Positions 38,893 to 48,164 are shown, counted from the first letter of the stretch. The stretch is 64,000 nucleotides of DNA from Halorubrum xinjiangense (GCF_900102375.1 NZ_FNBO01000014.1:1-64000), one strand, 5' to 3'. The notes: generated by a model from the letters alone, not told the origin. Numbers and translations: made by a program.

Positions 38893-40275
38893 ATGAAACG
38901 GGCGCGCTCTCGGTCGTCGCCGCCGCTGGTCAGCCGGACCACGGCGGTCGACGAACCGGCGTTCGCGGCGGCGTTCGACGCGCTCCCGTCGCCGCGCACG
39001 ACATGGAGCGCGCCCGACGACGCGCTGGTGCTCGGCGGCGGCGCGGCGGCGACGCTCACCGCCGCCGGCGGCGACCGGTTCGGGTCGATCCGGGAGGCGG
39101 CTGCGGAGCTGTTCGAGTCCGGCGACGTCCACGCCGGCACCGAGGCGGCCCGCCCCCGCGTGTTCGGCGGGTTCGCCTTCCACGAGGGCGCCTGCGACGG
39201 CGAGCCGTGGGGGCCCTTTCCCGAAGCGCGGTTCGTGTTACCGCGGGTCCAGCTGACGGTCGCGGACAACGGCGCGTGGCTGACGGTCAACGCGGTCGGC
39301 GACGACGCCGACGTGTCCGCCGTCGAGGACCGACTAGCGCGCGAGGTCGACCGGTTCGCCGCGCTCGACCGAAGCGACGACGCGGCCGCGGCCTCCGCCG
39401 CTTCTCGCCCGCCCCGCCCGGGAATCCGTGAGAGCCGCCGGACGACGAGCCGCGAGGCGTGGCGCGACAGCGTCGGCGCCGCCGTCGACCGGATCCGCGC
39501 CGGCGACCTCCGCAAGGTGGTGCTGGCGCAGGCGCTGGAGGCCGACCTCGCGGCCGACTTCCCGCGCGCGGCGACGCTCGAACGCCTCGCCGAGAAGTAC
39601 CCCGACTGCCACCGCTACTGGTTCGAGCCCGACGCCGGCGACAGCGCCTTCTTCGGCGCCACGCCCGAGCGGCTGGTCTCGCTGCGCGGCCGGACCGTCG
39701 AGACGGACGCGCTCGCCGGGACGACCGGGCGCGGCGAGACGCCGAACGAGGACGAGTGGCTCGCGCGGGAGCTGCTCGACGACGAGAAGAACGTCCACGA
39801 GCACGAGCTCGTCGCGGAGACGGTCCGCGACCAGCTGGAGCCGTTCGCGGCGTCGATTGCCGCGGGCGAGCGCCGGGTCCGCCGGCTCGCGACGGTCCAG
39901 CACCTCCACACGCCGATCACCGCCGAGCTCGACGCGGACCGGCACGTCCTCGAACTCGTCGAGGCGCTCCACCCGACCCCCGCCGTCGGCGGGCTGCCGC
40001 CGGACCGCGCGCTGGCGACGATCCGCGAGACGGAGCCGTTCGACCGCGGCTGGTACGCCGCGCCGGTTGGCTGGATCGACGCCGCGGGCAACGGCGCGTT
40101 CGCGGTCGCGATCCGCTCCGCCGTCGCGAGCCCCCGCCGCGCAACGCTGTTCGCGGGGGTCGGCGTCGTCTCCGACTCCGACCCCGACCGCGAGTGGGAC
40201 GAGGTCCAGCTGAAGTACCGCCCGATCCTCGACGAGCTGGAAGGGGACGGCGCGGGCGGTTCGCTCGATCAGTAG
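38893..40275 (+). CDS. menF: Isochorismate synthase
   Basis: This is a 460-residue chorismate-binding enzyme. The catalytic half (from about 190) has KVVLAQALEADL, FFGATPERLVSL, LAGTTGRGETPNEDEWL, and the motifs HLHTPITAEL and HPTPAVGGLP. It isomerises chorismate to isochorismate, the first step of menaquinone synthesis. I start at ATG 38893. It is followed closely by a convergent PAC2 gene, so menD is not adjacent, unlike in many haloarchaea. Confidence 0.92.
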   Translation: MKRARSRSSPPLVSRTTAVDEPAFAAAFDALPSPRTTWSAPDDALVLGGGAAATLTAAGGDRFGSIREAAAELFESGDVHAGTEAARPRVFGGFAFHEGACDGEPWGPFPEARFVLPRVQLTVADNGAWLTVNAVGDDADVSAVEDRLAREVDRFAALDRSDDAAAASAASRPPRPGIRESRRTTSREAWRDSVGAAVDRIRAGDLRKVVLAQALEADLAADFPRAATLERLAEKYPDCHRYWFEPDAGDSAFFGATPERLVSLRGRTVETDALAGTTGRGETPNEDEWLARELLDDEKNVHEHELVAETVRDQLEPFAASIAAGERRVRRLATVQHLHTPITAELDADRHVLELVEALHPTPAVGGLPPDRALATIRETEPFDRGWYAAPVGWIDAAGNGAFAVAIRSAVASPRRATLFAGVGVVSDSDPDREWDEVQLKYRPILDELEGDGAGGSLDQ

Positions 40276-40285
40276 CGCGGCACCG

Positions 40286-41026
40286 TCACTGGAACATCTT
40301 CAGCGGCTCCGCCTGCGAGCTCTCCTCTGTCGCCTGTCGCATCTGCTCGGCGAGCTGCTGTTTCGCGTCCCGGATCTCGGTCGCCTGCTCGACGAGCCCG
40401 TCGGTCGGCGTCTCGATGCCGGCGATCGGGTCGATCCCGTCGGCGATGAGCACGCGCGCCGCCTCGGGATCGGGGAACTGCGGGTCGGACTCGACGACGA
40501 GCCCGACCGCGTCGCGGCCGTCCTCCAGCGCAGCCGCGAGCATCGCGCCCGTGGGCCCGGAGACGAGCCCGGACTCGGACGGGTCGGACACCTCGGCGCG
40601 ACCCAGCGCCTCGCCGCCGTCGCCGGTCGCGATCCCGTACAGGTCCGGGGGCGCCTCATCCTTCTCGCGCCCGAGCCCCGACAGGAACACCGGGAACAGG
40701 TCGACCTCGTCGAACCACGAGCCGAGACACGCCGCGACCTCCGTCGCCGCGCTCGGGTTCACCGGCACGTCGCTGCGGAGCGCGACGAGGTCCTTTCCGG
40801 CGTCGGCGTACAGCCGCACCGGCGTCGTCGCGGCCGTCTCGGACTCGCGGTAGACGGTCACCGGCGGGAGCCCGTCGCAGTGGACGTTCGCGTAGTGGGT
40901 CATCTCGTGGACGTCGATCAGGTGGTCGGTCGCGATCTTCCCGACGAGCCCGACGCCGGGGAACCCCTCGATCAGCGTCGGCTCCTCCAGCGAGACGTCG
41001 TCGTCGAGGACGGAGATACGTGCCAT
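40286..41026 (-). CDS. PAC2-family proteasome assembly chaperone-like protein
   Basis: This 246-residue protein begins MARISVLDDDVSLEEPTLIE, and the PAC2 GFPGVGLVGKIATDHLI motif follows at residues 21-37. The middle has SGLGREKDEAPPDLYGIA and a GPTGAMLAAALEDG motif. PAC2 proteins assist 20S proteasome assembly in eukaryotes; the archaeal role is uncertain. The C-terminal helix (QQLAEQMRQATEE) is charged. It converges with menF over 10 bases and diverges from the NOP gene. Confidence 0.9.
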   Translation of the reverse strand: MARISVLDDDVSLEEPTLIEGFPGVGLVGKIATDHLIDVHEMTHYANVHCDGLPPVTVYRESETAATTPVRLYADAGKDLVALRSDVPVNPSAATEVAACLGSWFDEVDLFPVFLSGLGREKDEAPPDLYGIATGDGGEALGRAEVSDPSESGLVSGPTGAMLAAALEDGRDAVGLVVESDPQFPDPEAARVLIADGIDPIAGIETPTDGLVEQATEIRDAKQQLAEQMRQATEESSQAEPLKMFQ

Positions 41027-41146
41027 GCGCGTCGGTACGCTCGGGGCGGACCTAAAGGTGGGGCGCGGGGCGGTTCCGGGTACGGGCGAGGCGCGTCGCC
41101 GCCCGAGTCCCGAAACGGTCTAACGGCCCGGCGCGAAAGGAGGGGC

Positions 41147-42091
41147 ATGAATCCGCTCGACCGATACGAATCGCTCGTCGACGACGTCGACGCGTTCCGA
41201 GCGGCGTGCGACCGGTCCCTCCCCTCGGTCGTGCGCGCGAACGGGGTCGCGGCGTCTCCCGACCGCGTCCGCGAGGCGTTCGACGAGTCGGGCGTGGCGT
41301 ACGAGCCGGTCGACTGGCACGACGGGCTCTTCCGGCTGCCCGACGGGAACCCCGGCGGCAACTGGCCGTACGTTCACGGCTGGACGCACGGCCAAGAGGA
41401 GGTGTCCGTGCTGCCGACGCTCGCGCTCGACCCGCGGCCCGGCGAGCGGGTCTGGGACGCCTGCGCGGCCCCCGGCAGCAAGACGACCCAGATCGCGGAC
41501 GCGATGGACGACGAGGGGACCGTCGTCGCCAACGACAACAACCTCGGGCGGCTCTCCGCGCTCCGGCACAACGCCGAGCGCCTCGGGATCACGAACACGA
41601 TCGTCACGAACCAGGACGCGCGCAACTTCTCGACGAAGCCGCTGGCGTTCGACGAGTTCGACCGCGCGCTCGTCGACGCCCCCTGCTCCTGTGAGGGCAC
41701 CTGCCGGAAGAACCCGGACGTGCTCGACCAGTGGACGCTCGACCACGTCCACGCGGTCGCGGGCATCCAGAAGGGAGTCTTAGCGCGAGCCGTCCAGGCG
41801 ACCCGCCCCGGCGGGACCGTCGTCTACTCCACGTGTACGTTCGCGCCCGAGGAGAACGAGGCCGTCCTCGACCACGTCCTCGCGAACGAGGACTGCGGAC
41901 TGGTCGCGTTCGACCTGCCGCTCGACACCGACCCCGGCGTGACCGAGTGGGAGGGCGAGACGTACGACGAGTCGGTGACGCGCGCGAAGCGCATCTACCC
42001 GCACCGCAACGACACGGGCGGGTTCTTCTGCGCGAAGCTGCGCGTGGGCGGGGAGGGCGATGGAAGCGACGGCGAGGGGGTGGCCGCATGA
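41147..42091 (+). CDS. RsmB/NOP-family tRNA/rRNA (cytosine-5) methyltransferase
   Basis: This is a 314-residue SAM enzyme. Motif I is CAAPGSKTTQIA. The two catalytic cysteines are Cys180 in DAPCSCEGTC (motif IV) and Cys230 in YSTCTFAPEE (motif VI), the canonical RNA m5C pair. The N-terminal region (about 1-80) is the usual RNA-binding cap. It has no PUA domain of its own. The stop overlaps the start of the next gene by 4 bases (ATGA), and that gene encodes a PUA-like protein. Confidence 0.94.
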   Translation: MNPLDRYESLVDDVDAFRAACDRSLPSVVRANGVAASPDRVREAFDESGVAYEPVDWHDGLFRLPDGNPGGNWPYVHGWTHGQEEVSVLPTLALDPRPGERVWDACAAPGSKTTQIADAMDDEGTVVANDNNLGRLSALRHNAERLGITNTIVTNQDARNFSTKPLAFDEFDRALVDAPCSCEGTCRKNPDVLDQWTLDHVHAVAGIQKGVLARAVQATRPGGTVVYSTCTFAPEENEAVLDHVLANEDCGLVAFDLPLDTDPGVTEWEGETYDESVTRAKRIYPHRNDTGGFFCAKLRVGGEGDGSDGEGVAA

Positions 42092-42648
42092 GCGACGACG
42101 CGGCGGCCGCCGGCGAAGCGGCGAGCGACGCCCCCACCAACGACGGCCAGCAGTTCGACCGGTTGCCCGAGACGCCCGCCGACCGCGAGGTCCAGGGTCG
42201 GGCGAGTCGCGCGGAGGTCCTCGACTGGTGGGCCGAGCGGTTCGGGATCGGCGAGGGAGTGTTCGAGGAATACGGCTTCTGGGAGAAGGGGGCCGGGAAG
42301 ATCTGGGTCTTCAACGGCGAGGCGACCGACCCGAGCGAGGTGGAGGCGGTCGGGATGACGTTCCTCCGGACGCGACAGGAGCACTGGAAGCCGACAGGGC
42401 GGGCGGTCTCGCGGTTCGGGGCGCACGCGACGAAGAACGTGATCGAACTGGACCCGGAGCAGGCGTCTCGGTTCGCTGCCGGGGACGACCAGGACATCCC
42501 GGAGTGGGACGGCGACTGGGGGTACCTGATCGCGACGCACGAGGTCGCCGGCGAAAGCGTGCCTATCGGAGTGGGACTGTACTTATACGACGAACTGCGC
42601 TCCGTGGTCCCGAAGGGGAGTCGCGCGGATCTGCCCGTCGTGGAGTGA
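42088..42648 (+). CDS. PUA-like protein coupled to NOP methyltransferase
   Basis: The product has 186 residues. After an acidic N-terminus come ADREVQGRASRAEVL, FGIGEGVFEEYGFWEKG and AGKIWVFNGEA. These resemble the pre-PUA/PUA region found at the C-terminus of NSUN-type RNA methyltransferases. The 4-base ATGA overlap with the NOP gene shows translational coupling, so the two proteins probably act on the same RNA. It may supply the missing PUA domain in trans. Membrane and signal features are absent. Confidence 0.75.
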   Translation: MSDDAAAAGEAASDAPTNDGQQFDRLPETPADREVQGRASRAEVLDWWAERFGIGEGVFEEYGFWEKGAGKIWVFNGEATDPSEVEAVGMTFLRTRQEHWKPTGRAVSRFGAHATKNVIELDPEQASRFAAGDDQDIPEWDGDWGYLIATHEVAGESVPIGVGLYLYDELRSVVPKGSRADLPVVE

Positions 42649-42677
42649 CTGAACGCGTTAAACAACCGATTTGCTGC

Positions 42678-42974
42678 TTATAAATGGCTGATTCCGGATC
42701 GACGGAGAACACCTCCAAAGCCCCAGCCGCGAGGGCGGCGCACGCTCGTTGCGCGCTTCAGTCGCTCACTTCGTTCGCTCCTTCCAGTGCTTACGTCGCC
42801 TGCGCCGCCCTCGCGACTGCCCCTTTGAGTCCCGCCCCGCACCGCACCGCGACCGCGCCTCACGCCTCCCCAGCCTCGTCAGTCGCCGTCGCTTCGCTCC
42901 GGCGACTGACTCCCTCGCACGTGCTCCTCGCGGCCGCCGATGGCGGCCACTCGGAGGCGCGCGCCACCGCATCG
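42678..42974 (+). repeat. Three-hairpin dispersed element, copy A (with TATA box)
   Basis: The non-coding body spans about 42705-42974 and is homologous to 44566-44819 (reverse) and 54904-55089. Hairpin H1 has 14-base arms at 42729-42742 and 42801-42814. H2 has 11-base arms at 42878-42888 and 42900-42910. H3 pairs 42932-42938 with 42942-42948, plus outer CTCC/GGAG. A TTATAAA box at 42678-42684 lies exactly 27 bases before the left boundary. The rest of the 337-base gap between the NOP operon and the Bax1 gene holds nothing else. Confidence 0.85.
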
Positions 42975-42985
42975 GTTTAAATATT

Positions 42986-44503
42986 CTATTCCGATTTCTC
43001 CCGGACCGTCCCGCCGCCGAGCCCCTCCCACTCGACCCGGTAGCCGAGCCGCGAGAGGGCCGCGCTGGCGTCGTCGACGCCGTGCTCGTCGAGAATCGCT
43101 TCGGCCTCCGAGAGCGCCATGCCGGCCTCGATTTCGGCGTCGATGGCATCTAACACCGCGGGGCGCACGAGCGTCCGCCCGATCCGCTCGTGGTCGGGGA
43201 ACGGCTTGTCCTCAATCGCGTCGACGCTCACGCCGTACTCGTCGGCGAGGGCGTCCAAGTCGATCGCGTCGGCGTCCGGCGAGAGGGAATCGGGAAGGTC
43301 GGCGGCGGCGTCCGCGACGAACTCGGCCTCGAACTCGCGAAGGACGTCGACCACGTCCTTCACGCGGACCGCTCCCGAGTAGGTGACGACGCGGTGGTCG
43401 CGTGCGGCGATCTCCTCGCCGACGCCGAGGCTCTCGTCGACGGCCACGAGCAGGTCCACGTCCTCCACGTCCGCCAGCTGGCCGAGCTTCTTCTCGACGT
43501 ACTCGGGGGTCCAGAAGCCCATCACCTCGAAGAAGAGCCGGAAGTCGGCGTGTTCGTAGTCGAACGCGAAGTCCGGGATCATGACGCTCGCGCCGGTCTC
43601 CAGCGGTTCCGGCTCGCGGACGAGCGCCCAGTCGAGGTCGAGCCCCCGGAACCGCCCGGCGAAGTCGGCCTCGACCCCGCTGTCGAAGTCGGGCTCCGCC
43701 ACCGGCTCTACGTCCGGCACGGTCACGTCGCCGTCCGAGAGGCGCATCGTGCGCTCGCGGCCGCGGTCGTCGATTGTCGCCTCCAGCGACCACTCCGCGG
43801 ACTCCGCGACGGTCCGAAGTAGTCTGGCGAACGCGGTCCCGTAGCGGCGCGTGCGTGAGAACAGCCGGTCCGGGCCGGTAACGACGAGCTCGCGCCCCTC
43901 CGGCGTCTTCTCCACCTCGTACATCAGCCGGAGGCGCTTGACGGCGGAGACGAGACGTTTGGGGTCGTTCGACCGAACCCGGACCTCGGTGGCGTCGAAC
44001 AGCGCGGTCTGGGCCAAAGAGAGGTCGTACTGCTCTAGCAGCGAGTCGGGGTCCCAGCGCACGTCGGCGTCGACGAGGACCTCGTTGACGTCGCGGTCGG
44101 CGTACAGCGACGCCTCCACGTCTCCGGCGTCGATCCCGAGCGCGTCGGCCGCGCGGTCGACAGCGGTCTCGCGCTCCGCCTCGCTCGCGACGCCGACCGC
44201 CTCCGCGGCCTCGAACGCGGCCCGCCGGACGCGACGCGGCGGGACCGGCGCGCGCGTCTCGAACTCGCACTCGCGCTCGACGAGCGCCGCGAGCCCGCGG
44301 ACGAGCTTGAAGTCGCCGTTCCGCGCGGCGGCGTCGGCCTCCAGCGCCGCCAGCGCGTCGTCGAGGTCGCCGCGGCGCTCCCCGATGTGCGACTCGAACG
44401 TCCCGAGGACGCGGGCTGCGAGCGGGCGGTGTTCCCGTCCCGTGAACTGCGGGCGGTAGCCGCCGCCCGCCCGTGAGACGCGCAGGAGGTCCTTCCGTAG
44501 CAC
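42986..44503 (-). CDS. Bax1-type nuclease (DUF790)
   Basis: This 505-residue protein starts MLRKDLLRVSRAGGGYRPQF, typical of the DUF790 family that includes Bax1, the nuclease partner of archaeal XPB helicase. The nuclease core is visible near 310-380: MIPDFAFDYE, then DFRLFFEVMGFWTPEYVEKK, a PD-(D/E)xK-like arrangement. The family normally sits beside an XPB gene. Here the position upstream is occupied by repeat copy B and no helicase lies in this window. It ends 11 bases from repeat copy A. Confidence 0.88.
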   Translation of the reverse strand: MLRKDLLRVSRAGGGYRPQFTGREHRPLAARVLGTFESHIGERRGDLDDALAALEADAAARNGDFKLVRGLAALVERECEFETRAPVPPRRVRRAAFEAAEAVGVASEAERETAVDRAADALGIDAGDVEASLYADRDVNEVLVDADVRWDPDSLLEQYDLSLAQTALFDATEVRVRSNDPKRLVSAVKRLRLMYEVEKTPEGRELVVTGPDRLFSRTRRYGTAFARLLRTVAESAEWSLEATIDDRGRERTMRLSDGDVTVPDVEPVAEPDFDSGVEADFAGRFRGLDLDWALVREPEPLETGASVMIPDFAFDYEHADFRLFFEVMGFWTPEYVEKKLGQLADVEDVDLLVAVDESLGVGEEIAARDHRVVTYSGAVRVKDVVDVLREFEAEFVADAAADLPDSLSPDADAIDLDALADEYGVSVDAIEDKPFPDHERIGRTLVRPAVLDAIDAEIEAGMALSEAEAILDEHGVDDASAALSRLGYRVEWEGLGGGTVREKSE

Positions 44504-44565
44504 GGAACGGGGTACGCCGCGCCCGGCCTAAAACGAGCGGATTCGGCTCCCCGAACGTGTGGTCG

Positions 44566-44833
44566 CGGTGGCGCGTGCCTGCGAGCGGCCGACAGGCCGC
44601 GAGCAGCACGCGCGAGGGACGCGGCGACCGGAGGGAGCCGCGAGGCTGGGGAGGTGTGAGGTGCTGTGCGGTCGCGGTCGGGTGGGACTCGAAGGGGCAG
44701 CCGGGAGGGCGGCGCAGGCGACGCAAGCACCACAGCGAAGGAGCGAACGAAGTGAGCGACTGAGCGAGGCGCGCAGCGAGCGTGCGCCGCCCTCCCGGCT
44801 GGGGCTTCGGTGGTGTCACTCGTCTATTTATCA
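44566..44833 (-). repeat. Three-hairpin dispersed element, copy B
   Basis: This is the reverse-oriented copy. H1 has 16-base arms at 44701-44716 and 44783-44798. H2 is shorter and different in sequence but still pairs (44620-44625 with 44637-44642). H3 pairs 44585-44590 with 44595-44600, with an outer CTGC/GCAG pair. The body ends near 44819 at GGTGTCAC. A TATA-like TGATAAATAG follows at 44824-44833, only about 7-12 bases away. The adjoining 44834-45011 holds only the Elp3 promoter region. Confidence 0.8.
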
Positions 44834-45011
44834 GATTGGACTCCTTCATACGACCGAGCGGCCGAGGGCTTGGGGTTCGTGTCGTCGAGGCGGGAAACGA
44901 GGTGTCGTGTGATCGAACCCGTGGCGCCGACGCTCGCTCTGCTACAGGTACGCGCCCCTCTCATGTATCGGTGCGACACGCTTAACCCCGAAACCCGTCG
45001 ATCGAAGAGTA

Positions 45012-46733
45012 ATGAGTACCGACGCGGCAGGTGACGCGGCTGCCAAAGGGGAGTCCGACGCCGACTCGGAGGCGTTCGTCCGCACCTGCGAGCACCTCGT
45101 CGAGCGCATCCTCGACGGCGAGATCGAGCGCGACGACCTCGAGCGCGCCAAGCTCGACGCCTGCTCGGAGTTCGGCTCCCCGAAGGTGCCGAAGAACACC
45201 GAAATTCTGGACCACGCGCCCGCCGAGGCTCGTGACGACGTGATCGAGGTGGTTCAGCGCAAGCCCGTCCGGACGGCCTCGGGCGTCTCCCCGGTCGCGA
45301 TCATGACCTCGCCGGAGCTGTGCCCGCACGGGAAGTGCCTCTACTGCCCGGGCGGCCCGGCCTCGGAGTTCTCCTCGGCGCAGTCGTACACGGGCCACGA
45401 GCCCGCCGCCGCGCGCGGCGAGCAGAACGACTACGACCCGTACGGACAGGTCACCCTCCGACTCGAACAGCTCCGGAAGATCGGCCACCCAGTCGACAAG
45501 GTCGAGCTCATCCTCATGGGCGGGACGATGACCGCGCGCTCGCACGACTACCAGGAGTGGTTCGTGAAGCGCGCGCTCCAGGCGATGAACGACTACGACC
45601 TCGAGAAGGAACCCGAACCCGCCGAGGGCGAGTCGTTCGCGCCCGCCCCCGAGGAGACTTCGTTCGAGTACCTCGAGGACGTGATCGCCGAAAACGAGAC
45701 GAACGCGATCCGCAACATCGGGACGACGTTCGAGACGAAGCCCGACTGGTGCGACCCCGAACAGATCGACCGCATGCTCGACCTGGGCGGCACGAAGGTC
45801 GAGGTCGGCGTCCAGACCACCTACGAGCGCGTCAACCGCGAGATGCACCGCGGGCACGGCAACGAGGCGAGCCGGAACGCCAACCGCCGCCTGCGCGACG
45901 CCGCGTTCAAGGTCGGCTTCCACATGATGCCGGGCCAGCCCGGGATGACGCGGGTGATGTGCGTAGAGGACTTCCGCCAGCTGTTCGACAACCCCGACTG
46001 GCGCCCCGACTACCTGAAGATCTACCCCACCCTCGTCGTCGAGGGGACCCGCGTGTACGACCGCTGGCGCCGCGACGACTTCGACCCGCTCACGAGCGAA
46101 GAGGCGGCCGACCTCGTCGCCGAGGTGATGGGCCTCATCCCGAAGTACACGCGGCTCCAGCGCGTCCAGCGCGACATCCCCGCGGACTTCATCGACGCCG
46201 GCGTCCAGAAGTCGAACCTCCGCCAGCTCGCGGCCCAGCGCGCCGAGGAGAAGGGTATCGTCCAGCGCGACGTCCGCGCCCGCGAGGTCGGCCACAACGA
46301 CGCCGACCCGGACCCGGACGACGTCGAACTCGACGTGCTGACCTACGAGGCGGGCGGCGGGACGGAGCACTTCATTTCGTTCGAGGACCCGGTCCGCGAC
46401 CTCCTCGTCGGCTTCTGTCGCCTGCGGTTCCCCTCGTTCGCGCCCGATCAGCCCGGCGCGCCGGGCACCGAGAGCGACCCGATCCGCCCCGAACTCGAAA
46501 ACGCCGCCTTGGTCCGCGAACTCCACGTGTACGGCAACGAGGTCGGCATCGGCGGCGACGGTGACTGGCAGCATCAGGGGTACGGAACGCGGCTCCTCGA
46601 ACGCGCCGAGGAGCTATCCCGTGAGGCGGGCTACGAGAAGGTCGCGGTCATCTCCGGCATCGGCGCCCGCGAGTACTACCGGAACAAGCTCGGCTACCGG
46701 CAGGACGGGCCGTACGTGTCGAAGCGGCTGTAG
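45012..46733 (+). CDS. elp3: Elp3-type tRNA uridine-34 carboxymethyl synthase
   Basis: This 573-residue protein has both Elp3 halves. The radical-SAM cluster cysteines are Cys104, Cys109 and Cys112 (CPHGKCLYC), followed by PGGPASEF. The C-terminal GNAT domain begins near 470 and contains WQHQGYGTRLLERA. Elp3 adds a carboxymethyl group to U34 of tRNA from acetyl-CoA using radical chemistry. ATG 45012 follows the repeat-adjacent promoter region. Archaeal Elp3 works alone, without other Elongator subunits. Confidence 0.95.
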   Translation: MSTDAAGDAAAKGESDADSEAFVRTCEHLVERILDGEIERDDLERAKLDACSEFGSPKVPKNTEILDHAPAEARDDVIEVVQRKPVRTASGVSPVAIMTSPELCPHGKCLYCPGGPASEFSSAQSYTGHEPAAARGEQNDYDPYGQVTLRLEQLRKIGHPVDKVELILMGGTMTARSHDYQEWFVKRALQAMNDYDLEKEPEPAEGESFAPAPEETSFEYLEDVIAENETNAIRNIGTTFETKPDWCDPEQIDRMLDLGGTKVEVGVQTTYERVNREMHRGHGNEASRNANRRLRDAAFKVGFHMMPGQPGMTRVMCVEDFRQLFDNPDWRPDYLKIYPTLVVEGTRVYDRWRRDDFDPLTSEEAADLVAEVMGLIPKYTRLQRVQRDIPADFIDAGVQKSNLRQLAAQRAEEKGIVQRDVRAREVGHNDADPDPDDVELDVLTYEAGGGTEHFISFEDPVRDLLVGFCRLRFPSFAPDQPGAPGTESDPIRPELENAALVRELHVYGNEVGIGGDGDWQHQGYGTRLLERAEELSREAGYEKVAVISGIGAREYYRNKLGYRQDGPYVSKRL

Positions 46734-46763
46734 CTGGAAAAACTGGAGTTCGGTGGCCGTGAA

Positions 46764-48164
46764 TTAGAGCGCGTCGACGACGTTCAGATAGCCGGCGCCG
46801 TAGTACTCTTTCCCGTAGTCGTCGGGCACTTCAGCGGCCTTCTTCAGCGCGGCCTCGACTTGGTTGGCGTTGTAGTCCGGATTTGACGATTTGACGAGGG
46901 CGGCCGCGCCCGCGACGTTCGGTGCCGCCATCGAGGTTCCGGCCTTCCAGCCGTAACCCGGAACCTGCTCAGACTCGCCATCTTCGTCTGATTCCACGGA
47001 GAACACCGTGTTGAACACGAGATCGTACGCATACGCCGGGACGCCACCGACCGGATCGGTCAGGGAGATATCGTAGTCGCCACCTGGCGCGGCAAGCGTG
47101 ACCGCGTTGGTCCCGTAGTTGGTGTAGACTGCGGGGCTGTCCGCGGGGCTGTCCACGTCGTCGAGGTCGAACGAGAGGCCGTAGCCGATCGGGCCGGTGG
47201 AGGCGACTGACAGCGCCTGTGCTCCCTCGTTGGGGAGGCTTATCCAGTACCCACCGGAGAGCGTCTCGTCTTCTCCGTCGTTATCTAAGTCGACCTGCGT
47301 ACCGTTGTCGTGCTGGAGGTCGGCACTATCGTTTCCGGCGGCGATGACGAGCAGTGTCCCCTCTTTGTTCGCGTACGTCATCGCGCTGTTGAGAACTTTT
47401 CCGTAAAACTGACCCTGTGCCTGTCTAGACACCGGATACGCACCTAGCGAGAGATTCGCAACATCCGCGTCGATGTTCGCGCTGTAGACGACCGCCGCGA
47501 GGATGTCGCCGAACGCCGCACCGCCCCCTGCGGAGAACACGCGGCAGTCGACAAGGTCGGTCTTTGGAGCGGTCCCGTTGACCCCGGTGCCGCCGCCGTT
47601 GTCCGCGGCGACGATTCCGGCGACGTGCGTCCCGTGGTCGTCGCCGGCGACGGGGTTGTGGTCGCCCCCGTCGTCGGTGAAGTTCTTGGAGAGGTCGACG
47701 TTTAGCGGCTCCTTCAAGTCCGGGTGCGTTTCGAGAACGCCCGAGTCGATCACGGCGACCCGTGTCCCCTCGCCCTCGGTCGTCTCGTGCGCCTCCGGAA
47801 CGTCGAGGTCTGCCTTGTCCCACTGGAGGACGTCCCCGGGGTCTCCCTCGTAGTCGGAGTCCTCCAGCGTCGGTGCCTCCTCGTTCACGTCCGGCGAGTC
47901 GAGTTCAATCTGTATGTCCGCCTCGTAGCTCTTGACCGACCGCTTCACCTCGGACTCGTCACCTCGGACGACCGCGTAGTTGATCCCGGGCATCTCGTGG
48001 ACGACCGTCAGGTCGCTCAAATCGGCCTTGCCCTTCGTCGAGACGATGAACCGGTCGGTCCGCTCCGCGGCGGTAACTGTCGTCCCGGCCGCGATTCCGC
48101 CGATTACCGCCCCGCTCACCTTGAGAAACTCACGCTTGGTAACGTCAGGCATGTAATCATTCAT
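46764..48164 (-). CDS. Secreted subtilisin-like serine protease (halolysin-type)
   Basis: The preproprotein has 466 residues. The signal is DVTKREFLKVSGAVIGGIAAG, a Tat-like n-region where the first Arg is Lys. A pro-domain follows to about 120. The S8 triad is Asp140 (VAVIDSGV), His177 (DDHGTHVAG) and Ser411 (GTSMAAPNVAG), with VIAAGNDS as oxyanion Asn region. The acidic surface fits a secreted haloarchaeal protease. I chose ATG 48164; an in-frame ATG at 48152 is possible. A clear TATA box lies at 48196-48204. The DNA here is slightly less GC-rich than its surroundings. Confidence 0.9.
   Translation of the reverse strand: MNDYMPDVTKREFLKVSGAVIGGIAAGTTVTAAERTDRFIVSTKGKADLSDLTVVHEMPGINYAVVRGDESEVKRSVKSYEADIQIELDSPDVNEEAPTLEDSDYEGDPGDVLQWDKADLDVPEAHETTEGEGTRVAVIDSGVLETHPDLKEPLNVDLSKNFTDDGGDHNPVAGDDHGTHVAGIVAADNGGGTGVNGTAPKTDLVDCRVFSAGGGAAFGDILAAVVYSANIDADVANLSLGAYPVSRQAQGQFYGKVLNSAMTYANKEGTLLVIAAGNDSADLQHDNGTQVDLDNDGEDETLSGGYWISLPNEGAQALSVASTGPIGYGLSFDLDDVDSPADSPAVYTNYGTNAVTLAAPGGDYDISLTDPVGGVPAYAYDLVFNTVFSVESDEDGESEQVPGYGWKAGTSMAAPNVAGAAALVKSSNPDYNANQVEAALKKAAEVPDDYGKEYYGAGYLNVVDAL

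Noticed and set aside
30174-40275. A menaquinone operon linking MenE-like and menF genes
   Set aside because: The genes are 6.5 kb apart on opposite strands with unrelated genes between, so they are not one operon.
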